A stretch of DNA of 6,405 nt from Bacilli bacterium (GTDB lineage Bacteria; Bacillota_I; Bacilli_A; RF39; UBA660). Below the pieces are notes generated by a model that made no database searches, was not told where the DNA came from, and worked only from the letters and a program-made list of their open reading frames with translations. Of this stretch, positions 1 to 5,486 are shown piece by piece. The position numbers were made by a program, and so were the translations under genes. The stretch spans positions 1 through 6,405 of the forward strand of contig JAGHGS010000129.1 of the NCBI GenBank assembly GCA_017888105.1. The letters run 5' to 3'. Numbering within the stretch: position 1 is the first letter of the stretch; every line of letters begins with the position of its first letter.

Positions 1-19
1 ATAAAGAGGTGTAGCATAA

Positions 20-805
20 ATGGCAAAGGTAATATCATTAGTTAATCAAAAAGGTGGAGTTGGTAAGACTACCACTAGCATCAATCTCGCTGCTGCTTTG
101 GGTGTAGAGGGAAAAAAAACACTTTTAATTGACTTAGATCCCCAAAGGAATGCTACGACTGGACTAGGACTTTCTAATGGTGATTATGAACATGATATTT
201 ATGAAGTTATGGCCGGAGTTTGCAGTATTAAGAGTGCTATAAAAAAAACAAAATTTAAAAATTTATCTATTTTACCATCAACGATTAATCTTGCTGGAGT
301 AGATGTGGAATTCGTAAAAAAAATGTTAGAAGATCCTGAATTTCGACAAAATGAACAACTTAGAAAGGCAATCGAAGAAATTAGAGATAGCTATGATTAT
401 ATTATCATTGATTGTCAACCAGCTTTGGGACTTGCTACTATGAATGCACTTGTTGCAAGTGATTCTGTAATTATTCCTGTTCAATGTGAATTTTTTGCAC
501 TTGAAGGAATTACACAACTTCTAAATTCTATTATTATGGTACAATCAAGTATGAATCCAACTTTACGAATAGAAGGAGTATTATTAACCATGCTTGATGG
601 TAGAACGATTATTGGTTTAGAAGTTATTGAGGAAGTTCGTAAATACTTTAAAGATAAAGTGTTTAATACGATTATTCCTAGGCTCGTAAGACTCGTAGAA
701 GCACCAAGTCATGGAAAACCAATTAATGAATATGATCCAAAAAGTAAAGCGACAATGGCTTATGCCAATTTAGCAAAGGAAGTGATTAGTCGTGACCGAA
801 ACTAG
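20..805 (+). CDS. parA: ParA/Soj chromosome-partitioning ATPase
   Basis: A P-loop ATPase that forms ATP-dependent dimers on the nucleoid and works with ParB to segregate replicated origins; in Bacillota it also influences replication initiation. The 261 residues contain the deviant Walker A motif KGGVGKTT (11-18), the A' motif LLIDLDPQ (35-42), the Walker B strand YDYIIID (125-131), and the C-terminal signature PRLVRLVEAPSHGKP (about 220-234), close to B. subtilis Soj. Length is typical for the chromosomal type without an N-terminal helix-turn-helix. The ATG at 20 follows AAGAGGTG (4-11) at good spacing. It overlaps parB by 14 bp, so the two are probably translationally coupled. Two positions differ from the usual sequence: DPQRNAT where DPQGNAT is common, and IDCQPALG where IDCPPSLG is common. 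Both lie next to the nucleotide site. Family assignment is secure; any effect of the substitutions is unknown. Confidence 0.97.
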   Translation: MAKVISLVNQKGGVGKTTTSINLAAALGVEGKKTLLIDLDPQRNATTGLGLSNGDYEHDIYEVMAGVCSIKSAIKKTKFKNLSILPSTINLAGVDVEFVKKMLEDPEFRQNEQLRKAIEEIRDSYDYIIIDCQPALGLATMNALVASDSVIIPVQCEFFALEGITQLLNSIIMVQSSMNPTLRIEGVLLTMLDGRTIIGLEVIEEVRKYFKDKVFNTIIPRLVRLVEAPSHGKPINEYDPKSKATMAYANLAKEVISRDRN

Positions 806-1685
806 AAAAAAAGCTTTAGGAAAAGGATTAGAGCAGTTATTTTCTAATGAAGTTATTAATTTTGATAATTTTGAAAAGGAAATTGTGGATGAAGGAAAAA
901 CAAGTGGGGGAATTATAGAAATTCCACTTGATGAAATTCGAAGTAATCCTTATCAGCCACGTGTTATTTTTGATTCTGAAGCATTGGAAGAACTTGCTAA
1001 TTCCATAAAAGAACATGGTATTATTCAACCAATCATTGTTAAAAAAGGAATTAAAGGATTTGAGTTAGTAGCAGGTGAAAGACGTACTAGAGCAGCTCGA
1101 CTTGCTGGACTTAAAAATATTCCGGCGATTATTAAAGAATTTAATGACGTAGAAATGATGGAAATTGCTCTTATTGAAAATATTGAGCGTGAAAATTTAA
1201 ATCCGATTGAAGAAGCGAAAGCTTATGAAAATATTTTGAAAATTAATAATATTACGCAAGAAGAATTAGCTCGTAAGTTTTCTAAAAGTAGAAGCTATAT
1301 AACAAATATGCTAGGACTTCTTACTTTACCAGATATGGTAATTAAATTAGTTGAATCTAAAGAATTATCCATGGGACATGCGAGAGCTTTGAGTAAACTT
1401 GAAGATTCACGAAAAATAGAAGAATTAGCACTTAAAATAGTACGTGATGATTTAAGTGTACGAGATACAGAAAAATTGATTAATTCTTTGGATTTACCTA
1501 AAAAACATACGATTAGTAGAAATAATAATTTTGATATTCGTTATAGTATTTACGAGAATTTATGTCGTGAAAAACTTGGGGTGAAAGTTAAGATTAATAA
1601 TAAGAAAATAGAAATTCCTTATAAAGATGATGAAGAGCTAGCAAGAATTTTAGAGGAACTCAATATTAATATCGAAGGAGAATAA
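792..1685 (+). CDS. parB: ParB/Spo0J centromere-binding CTPase
   Basis: Binds parS near the origin, spreads as a CTP-dependent clamp, stimulates ParA and loads SMC. In order: a basic N-terminal ParA-interaction stretch (KKALGKGLEQLF, 6-17); the N-terminal ParB domain with IPLDEIRSNPYQPR (44-57), the CTP-binding box GERRTRAA (95-102) and ENIERENLNPIEEA (129-142); a helix-turn-helix around 153-177; and a C-terminal dimerisation domain (about 250-297). The GTG start at 792 is favoured because AAAGGAAGTG (775-784) precedes it and it places the ParA-interaction motif at the N terminus. Two features are odd. The box is GERRTR rather than the usual GERRWR. The segment after the HTH reads LGLLTLP where Spo0J has LRLLTLP, so Gly175 sits where Spo0J has Arg149, which is needed for specific parS binding. 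Its stop is 1 bp before the next ATG. Confidence 0.96.
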   Translation: MTETRKKALGKGLEQLFSNEVINFDNFEKEIVDEGKTSGGIIEIPLDEIRSNPYQPRVIFDSEALEELANSIKEHGIIQPIIVKKGIKGFELVAGERRTRAARLAGLKNIPAIIKEFNDVEMMEIALIENIERENLNPIEEAKAYENILKINNITQEELARKFSKSRSYITNMLGLLTLPDMVIKLVESKELSMGHARALSKLEDSRKIEELALKIVRDDLSVRDTEKLINSLDLPKKHTISRNNNFDIRYSIYENLCREKLGVKVKINNKKIEIPYKDDEELARILEELNINIEGE

Positions 1686-1686
1686 G

Positions 1687-2502
1687 ATGGAATTTTTAGA
1701 AAAATTATTAGATTTTATTATGACGAAGCAAATCTTTGGAACAGCTATGGTTATTTTAATAACATTTATTCTAATTTCAATGTTTAATAAGGGTATTGAA
1801 AAAATAATGATTAAAGGTAAAACTTCTTTTGAAGTTAAAAGAAGAAAGACCATTGTTAAGCTATTTCAAAGTGTTTTTAAATATATTTTAATCGCTATTG
1901 CTATCCTTATTATTTTAGATTTTTATGGTGTTGATACAAAAAGTTTAATTGCAAGTTTAGGAATTGCAGGAGTTGTTTTAGGTCTAGCTTTACAAGATAC
2001 GGTAAAAGATTTAATAAGTGGAACTATGCTTATTATGGAAAATTATTTGGCAGTAGGGGATATTGTTACTTATAATGATTTTACAGGGGAAGTAATTGAA
2101 CTTGGTCTTCGGACGACAAAGATTAAAGGGTTTGATGGAGAAGTAATGATTGTTGCTAATCGTAATATTGATACTATTATTAATGCTTCACAAAAGAAGG
2201 CAACTCTTTATATTAATATTCCAACTGCTTATGAAGAAAAAGTAGAAAAAGTAGAACAGGTTTTAGTGGATGTAATTGAGCAAGCTAAAAAGGATAAAGT
2301 TGTTTTACCAGATTCTGCTTATCTTGGAGTCAATGGATTGGAATCTAGTCAGGTTAATTATCTTATTTATGTAGTTTGTAATCAGGATGATCGTTATCGA
2401 GTGAATCGTGAAATATTAAAAAGAGTAAAGCTTGCTTATGATCAAAATAAAATAAAGATTCCTTATGAACAAATTGAGGTACATCATGGAAAAGATATTT
2501 AA
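1687..2502 (+). CDS. MscS-family mechanosensitive ion channel
   Basis: A small-conductance mechanosensitive channel of the inner membrane, expected to release solutes when turgor rises suddenly. At 271 residues it is close to E. coli MscS (286). Three hydrophobic segments are visible: about 15-34, 62-80, and the pore-lining third helix from about 86, with the family's Gly/Ala-rich pattern SLGIAGVVLGLALQDTVKD (90-108). This is followed by the beta-domain motif LAVGDIVTYNDFTGEVIELG (121-140) and LRTTKIKGFDGEVMIVANRNI, where VAN replaces the more usual IPN. A mixed alpha/beta cytoplasmic domain completes the protein. The ATG at 1687 follows AAGGAG (1675-1680) at ideal spacing and lies 1 bp after the parB stop. 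mscS genes often follow parAB in Bacillota, so this position is conserved synteny rather than evidence of a segregation role. Its stop overlaps the next gene by 17 bp. Confidence 0.93.
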   Translation: MEFLEKLLDFIMTKQIFGTAMVILITFILISMFNKGIEKIMIKGKTSFEVKRRKTIVKLFQSVFKYILIAIAILIILDFYGVDTKSLIASLGIAGVVLGLALQDTVKDLISGTMLIMENYLAVGDIVTYNDFTGEVIELGLRTTKIKGFDGEVMIVANRNIDTIINASQKKATLYINIPTAYEEKVEKVEQVLVDVIEQAKKDKVVLPDSAYLGVNGLESSQVNYLIYVVCNQDDRYRVNREILKRVKLAYDQNKIKIPYEQIEVHHGKDI

Positions 2503-2692
2503 TTTAGGAGATATTGTTATTATGAAAAAACCACATGCTTGTGGTGAAAATAATTGGAAAATTGTTCGAGTAGGGGTTGATATTAAAATTAAGTGTATGA
2601 ATTGTGGACGTGAAGTGATGATGGATCGTTTAGAATTTATGAAAAAACTAAAAAAAGTTTTGGGTGAAGAAAATGAAGAAAAGAAATATTAA
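2486..2692 (+). CDS. DUF951 (YyzM-like) small Cys-containing protein
   Basis: A 68-residue basic protein matching the DUF951 family, as in B. subtilis YyzM, which also lies near parB and ychF. Its function is not known. The signature is clear: LGDIVIMKKPHACGENNWKIVRVGVDIKIKC, then CMNCGREVMM and a basic tail (FMKKLKKVL). Cys19, Cys37 and Cys40 (CxxC) with His17 could bind a metal, which I infer only from the spacing. The start at 2486 is preferred over an in-frame ATG at 2465, because TTGAGGT (2474-2480) sits 5 nt upstream and the resulting length and N terminus fit the family; the earlier start would add seven unrelated residues. It lies within the end of the mscS gene (17-bp overlap), and the next gene in turn overlaps its 3' end by 20 bp. 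Both arrangements suggest coupled translation. Confidence 0.92.
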   Translation: MEKIFNLGDIVIMKKPHACGENNWKIVRVGVDIKIKCMNCGREVMMDRLEFMKKLKKVLGEENEEKKY

Positions 2693-4223
2693 GGATCGAA
2701 TTACACTCGATCCAATTATGACTTTATTGGTCTTAATTGTATTAACTATTGTTATTAGTGGTTTTTTATCTTTACTTGGTATTCAAGTAACTTATAATTC
2801 TATTACAGATAATATTAGTTTTAATTATACGCAAAGTTTAGTATCTGTAGAAAGTTTGTTTAATTTAAGTGGACTTAAATATATTTTTACTACTACAGTT
2901 TCTAATTTTGTTTCTTTTAAACCTTTATCTAGTTTAATTATTATTTTAATTGGTATTGGGGTAATGGAAAAAAGTGGTTTTTTAAAAACGGTAGTTACTC
3001 TTTTAACAAAAAAAGCGAAAAAGAAAACAGTAACATTTGTGTTAGTTTTAATTTGTGTACTTTCTAGTATTATGGGAGATCTTCCTTTTGTGGTTTTAAT
3101 TCCACTTAGTGCTTTAATTTTTATATATGGGCATCGAAATCCTTATATTGGTATTATTGCTAGTTATGCGGCTTTATCTGCGGGATCTGGAATTAGTATT
3201 TTTCTTACTAGTACGGATTCAGCATTAATGGATTATACTTTGCTTGGTGCTCATGTACTTGATCGATCTTATACTCTTGGTACTACTGCTTTTGTTTTCA
3301 TTATGTTAGTAGCTGTAATTTTGGTTTCTTTAGCGATAACCTTTATTACAGAAAATATTATTGCACCAAAACTTCCAAAATATGAATTTCCTGAAGAAGA
3401 AATGGAAGAAGAATTTACGCTTACTAGGAGACAATTGCGTGGTTTAATAATTGCGGGATTTGCGGGATTATTATATTTGTTATTCTTTATTTACTCTATT
3501 ATCCCAGGACTTCCTTTATCTGGAGCATTACTTGATTATTCTCAGGAGTTTTATATTGATAAGCTCTTTAGTGTTGATTCTTTCTTTAGTACAGGATTTG
3601 TCTTTGTTGTTACTATGTTCTTTGTTATATTAGGTTTCTTTTATGGTGTTGGTGCGAAAACGATTCGAAATAATAAAGACTTATGTGATGATTTGGGACA
3701 TAGTTTAGATGGTATTGGTAAAACATTAGTGCTTATTTTCTTTGCTTCTACTTTTATTAGTATTTTTAAAAGTACAAATATTGGAGAAGTCATTACAGCA
3801 GCACTTGCTAATATTTTGACAATTGATGGTTTAGGATCTTTCCCATTAATTATTATCTTGTTTGTTATTAGTGCTATTGCTACTTTATTTTTACCAGGAT
3901 CAACATTTAAGTGGGCGATTATGGCAGGTATTGCTGTACCGGCATTTATGAATGTAGAACTTAGTCCAGAGTTTGCTCAAACAATATTCCGATTTGGTGA
4001 AAGTGTTACCATGGGTCTTACTCCGCTTGCTTCTTATTATGTTATCTATCTTGCTTATTTGGAAAAATATAATCAAAATAAAAAACCAATTAATTTATTT
4101 AAAACATTGCGTTTTCAAGTTCCTTATAGTGTAGCAGTTGGTGTAATTTTACTTGGTTTATTAATTGTTTGGTATATTATTGGCTTTCCTTTGGGATTTG
4201 GAGGCGCTACAACATCAGTTTAA
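2673..4223 (+). CDS. AbgT-family membrane transporter
   Basis: A polytopic membrane protein of about 516 residues in the AbgT family. E. coli AbgT imports p-aminobenzoyl-glutamate, and relatives YdaH and MtrF have been linked to sulfonamide efflux. Family landmarks include GIGVMEKSGFLKTVV (about 94-108), SIMGDLPFVVLIPLSALIF followed by GHRNPYIGI (about 132-161), LTSTDSALMD (178-187), and the C-terminal core LFLPGSTFKWAIMAGIAVP followed by SPEFAQTIFRFGESVTMGLTPL (about 405-453). An acidic cytoplasmic loop (EFPEEEMEEEF) splits the two halves. I chose ATG 2673 over GTG 2664 (three residues longer) because GGTGA at 2663-2667 is well placed only for the ATG. The core differs from the classical SASAKW and GDS motifs (GSTFKW and GES here), so the substrate should not be assumed. 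No folate or aminobenzoate genes are nearby. It is the last gene of the parAB operon. Confidence 0.87.
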   Translation: MKKRNIKDRITLDPIMTLLVLIVLTIVISGFLSLLGIQVTYNSITDNISFNYTQSLVSVESLFNLSGLKYIFTTTVSNFVSFKPLSSLIIILIGIGVMEKSGFLKTVVTLLTKKAKKKTVTFVLVLICVLSSIMGDLPFVVLIPLSALIFIYGHRNPYIGIIASYAALSAGSGISIFLTSTDSALMDYTLLGAHVLDRSYTLGTTAFVFIMLVAVILVSLAITFITENIIAPKLPKYEFPEEEMEEEFTLTRRQLRGLIIAGFAGLLYLLFFIYSIIPGLPLSGALLDYSQEFYIDKLFSVDSFFSTGFVFVVTMFFVILGFFYGVGAKTIRNNKDLCDDLGHSLDGIGKTLVLIFFASTFISIFKSTNIGEVITAALANILTIDGLGSFPLIIILFVISAIATLFLPGSTFKWAIMAGIAVPAFMNVELSPEFAQTIFRFGESVTMGLTPLASYYVIYLAYLEKYNQNKKPINLFKTLRFQVPYSVAVGVILLGLLIVWYIIGFPLGFGGATTSV

Positions 4224-4239
4224 CTGGTGTTTTTTATTT
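4211..4239 (+). terminator. Intrinsic terminator of the parA-to-transporter operon
   Basis: AACATCAG (4211-4218) pairs with CTGGTGTT (4224-4231), giving eight pairs including one G-U. The 5-nt loop contains the transporter's TAA stop (4221-4223). A T-rich tract follows (4231-4239, broken by one A). The 5' arm therefore lies inside the coding sequence. Confidence 0.8.
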
Positions 4240-4265
4240 ACGATTATTTACATTTTTTTACATTT
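4237..4265 (+). repeat. Helically phased TTTAC repeats upstream of a promoter
   Basis: TTTAC occurs at 4237, 4247 and 4257, exactly 10 bp apart. The last two copies extend to TTTACATTT. Two TTGACA motifs follow at 4272 and 4283. The repeats lie immediately upstream of the lipoprotein promoter and could be a regulator-binding array, intrinsically bent DNA or an UP-like element. Their presence is direct observation; any function is inference. Confidence 0.5.
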
Positions 4266-4282
4266 ATTCTTTTGACAAATAA

Positions 4283-4311
4283 TTGACATTTGTTGCATAA
4301 AGTTTTATAAT
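4283..4311 (+). promoter_or_regulatory. Sigma-A promoter for the lipoprotein-DUF1292 pair
   Basis: TTGACA (4283-4288), a 17-bp spacer and TATAAT (4306-4311) match the housekeeping consensus at every hexamer position. Transcription should begin near 4318, leaving a leader of about 20 nt that is nearly all ribosome-binding site (AAGGGGGAG, 4325-4333). A second TTGACA at 4272-4277 is 11 bp further upstream and too far from the -10 to be used with it. Strong constitutive or repressor-controlled expression is expected. Confidence 0.9.
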
Positions 4312-4338
4312 AGCAAGTATTGAAAAGGGGGAGTAATT

Positions 4339-5034
4339 ATGAAAAAAAATTTAACCGTTTATGCAGGGGCAATTTTACTTACAGGTGCACTTACTTCTTG
4401 TGGTATTTCTCTTGTGAATGCTAATTCTTCACAAAATTTGGATTTTTCTATCGATGTTAATGGAGATTTAAAAGATGCTCCAATTACTTGTGCATTTTTA
4501 GATTACACTTTGGAGGATGGAACGCTTGGATATGCTTTACCGTCTGGATATGAACCATACTATGTTGATTCAAGTTCTTTAGAGTTGGATTATGTTAATA
4601 AAGTAGTTGAGACAAAAGAATATACTGTTTATGTTGGTAGTAGGGAAACTTTAAATGGAGAAATTGAAATTGTTCCGATGGATGGATATATTGGGGTAAA
4701 TGAATATTATTTGTATAATTTAAATCAATTAGATTCTTTAAAAGCAGGTATTAAAGGAAAAAATTCACTTTATACTTGTGAACTTACAAAAATAGATATT
4801 AGTACTTATTCTCTTCCTTTAGGATATCATTTATATAATTTAAATGGTTATGTTGAGAATACTTCATCTTATTATGAAAAGGATAATCAAAGAGTTTATC
4901 TTATTGATGATAATCAAGTGCAAGATTATGTTGGTATTACAAATGATGTTTATTCTACTATTGTTCAACTAGAATCTATACAAGACGCTATAGAAGAAGG
5001 CTATTATAATGAAAAGACAAATAGTAGAAGTTAA
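4339..5034 (+). CDS. Predicted lipoprotein of unknown function
   Basis: I do not recognise this 231-residue protein. It starts with a basic N terminus (MKK), a hydrophobic stretch and the lipobox LTSC with Cys21, so it is probably lipidated and anchored to the outer face of the membrane. The mature part is acidic and very rich in Tyr, Asn, Asp and Ser, with no transmembrane segment after the signal. There are signs of internal duplication: TC followed by LPSGYEPYYV (Cys51, 67-76) resembles TC followed by LPLGYHLYNL (Cys147, 159-168); VYVG...DGYIGVNEYY resembles VYLI...QDYVGITNDVY; and LYNLN occurs exactly at 125-129 and 165-169. The ATG at 4339 has a very strong ribosome-binding site 5 nt upstream. 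The gene has its own consensus promoter and its last 26 bp overlap the DUF1292 gene. A surface or adhesion role is possible but unproven. Confidence 0.85.
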   Translation: MKKNLTVYAGAILLTGALTSCGISLVNANSSQNLDFSIDVNGDLKDAPITCAFLDYTLEDGTLGYALPSGYEPYYVDSSSLELDYVNKVVETKEYTVYVGSRETLNGEIEIVPMDGYIGVNEYYLYNLNQLDSLKAGIKGKNSLYTCELTKIDISTYSLPLGYHLYNLNGYVENTSSYYEKDNQRVYLIDDNQVQDYVGITNDVYSTIVQLESIQDAIEEGYYNEKTNSRS

Positions 5035-5254
5035 TGGTGTTTCTTGTGAAGTAATCGCCACTTATTTTGATGAAGATACAAATAAGAATTATATTATTTA
5101 TACGGATCTTACTTATAATCGTGAGCATCAATTGAATGTTTATTATGGACTTTATGAAATGAAAATGGGAAAAATGAATGTTTATCCTATTATTTCTGCT
5201 GATGATAAAAAAGTGATTTTCAATGTTTTAAAAGAAATTGTTAATACCATTTAA
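5009..5254 (+). CDS. DUF1292-family small protein
   Basis: An 81-residue protein resembling DUF1292 (YrzB-like) proteins of Bacillota, which have no firmly established function. The pattern is a short beta-rich start (VEVNGVSCEVIATYF), the central NYIIYTDLTYNREHQLNVYYGLYE (matching the family's YIVYTD...VYAS.Y form), and a C-terminal helix (DDKKVIFNVLKEIV). It has no signal peptide, so it should be cytoplasmic even though the preceding gene encodes an exported protein. The ATG at 5009 lies inside that gene (26-bp overlap), with AGAAGG (4995-5000) 8 nt upstream, so translation is probably coupled. The stop codon lies in the loop of the terminator that ends the transcript. Family membership is judged by eye from the central motif, and the N-terminal half is less typical. 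Confidence 0.78.
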   Translation: MKRQIVEVNGVSCEVIATYFDEDTNKNYIIYTDLTYNREHQLNVYYGLYEMKMGKMNVYPIISADDKKVIFNVLKEIVNTI

Positions 5255-5269
5255 ATGGTATTTTTCTTT
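5243..5269 (+). terminator. Intrinsic terminator of the lipoprotein-DUF1292 pair
   Basis: AATACCAT (5243-5250) pairs perfectly with ATGGTATT (5255-5262) around a TTAA loop that holds the DUF1292 stop codon (5252-5254). TTTCTTT follows. Counting the loop, the whole element is a 20-bp perfect palindrome. Confidence 0.85.
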
Positions 5270-5295
5270 ACAATATTTTAATTTCTAATTATAAT
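5267..5295 (+). promoter_or_regulatory. Sigma-A promoter for the candidate structured RNA
   Basis: TTTACA (5267-5272), a 17-bp spacer and TATAAT (5290-5295) differ from consensus at one position. The -35 overlaps the tail of the preceding terminator, so transcription restarts where the previous transcript ends. The expected start at about 5302 coincides with the first base of the RNA's closing helix. Confidence 0.82.
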
Positions 5296-5301
5296 ATTGA
5301 T

Positions 5302-5476
5302 AAGCAGCAGATGATTCATAGAAATATGAGGGAATAGCGAGTCGTTATTCTAATAAATATAAGTATATTCATTTACTTAAAGTTGTTTCAATGTACTACG
5401 CTTACGCTATGTATTATATTCATAATACTGCTGTACATTTACACAATTTAAGATAATTTTTTAGTGCTGCTTTTTT
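5302..5476 (+). ncRNA. Candidate structured non-coding RNA, about 175 nt, class unknown
   Basis: This stretch has no convincing ORF but is dense in complementary segments. P1: AAGCAGCA (5302-5309) with TGCTGCTT (5465-5472), running into T6 (5471-5476) as a terminator. P2: TCATA/TATGA (5316-5320/5325-5329) capped by GAAA, a GNRA-type loop. P3: 5332-5339/5343-5350, eight pairs with one G-U and a 3-nt loop. P4: CTTAAA-G-TTGT (5376-5386) with ACAATTTAAG (5443-5452), ten pairs with G5382 bulged. P5: AATGTAC/GTACATT (5390-5396/5433-5439). P6: GTATTAT/ATAATAC (5411-5417/5422-5428). The predicted transcription start coincides with the first base of P1, and a T-tract follows its last pairs, as expected of a free-standing RNA. 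It lacks recognisable marks of RNase P RNA, tmRNA, SRP RNA or a tRNA, and the 66-nt branched 5' side does not look like 6S RNA. It could instead be a long leader controlling ychF. The fold was done by eye, without energies or covariation. Confidence 0.65.
5397..5408 (+). repeat. Tandem TACGCT repeat in the RNA's internal loop
   Basis: Two perfect copies of TACGCT lie on the longer side of the asymmetric loop between P5 and P6 of the candidate RNA. CGCTAT (5405-5410), which includes the end of the second copy, is complementary to ATAGCG (5334-5339) in P3, so a pseudoknot or alternative fold is possible. Confidence 0.6.
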
Positions 5477-5486
5477 GGTGATGTTT

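Noticed and set aside
326..517. 63-codon minus-strand open frame within parA
   Set aside because: It lies entirely antisense to a clear parA gene, and its Cys/Asn/Ile/Ser-rich product resembles no family; it is a by-product of AT-rich coding sequence.
837..1028. 63-codon minus-strand open frame within parB
   Set aside because: Antisense to the conserved ParB domain, with no recognisable product.
1558..1576. CGTGAAA parS-like half-site at the end of parB (a similar one lies near 2406)
   Set aside because: Only the right half matches; CGTGAA is a common Arg-Glu codon pair in these genes.
1650..1853. 67-codon minus-strand open frame across the parB/mscS junction
   Set aside because: Hydrophobic only because it is antisense to a membrane segment; no support as a gene.
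3451..3633. 60-codon plus-strand open frame inside the transporter
   Set aside because: Out of frame with a well-supported transporter; its Leu/Ser-rich product is a frame-shifted reading of membrane helices.
5005..5010. TATAAT just before the DUF1292 start
   Set aside because: It overlaps the start codon and has no suitable -35 or leader; ordinary AT-rich coding sequence.
5383..5398. TGTTTCA resembling a parS half
   Set aside because: The second half does not match (ATGTACTA instead of CGTGAAACA), and the bases are explained by helices P4 and P5 of the RNA.
5302..5476. tRNA, tmRNA, RNase P, SRP or 6S RNA identity
   Set aside because: No cloverleaf or CCA end, no tmRNA tag frame, no conserved RNase P or SRP motif, and the branched 5' side does not fit the 6S central bubble.
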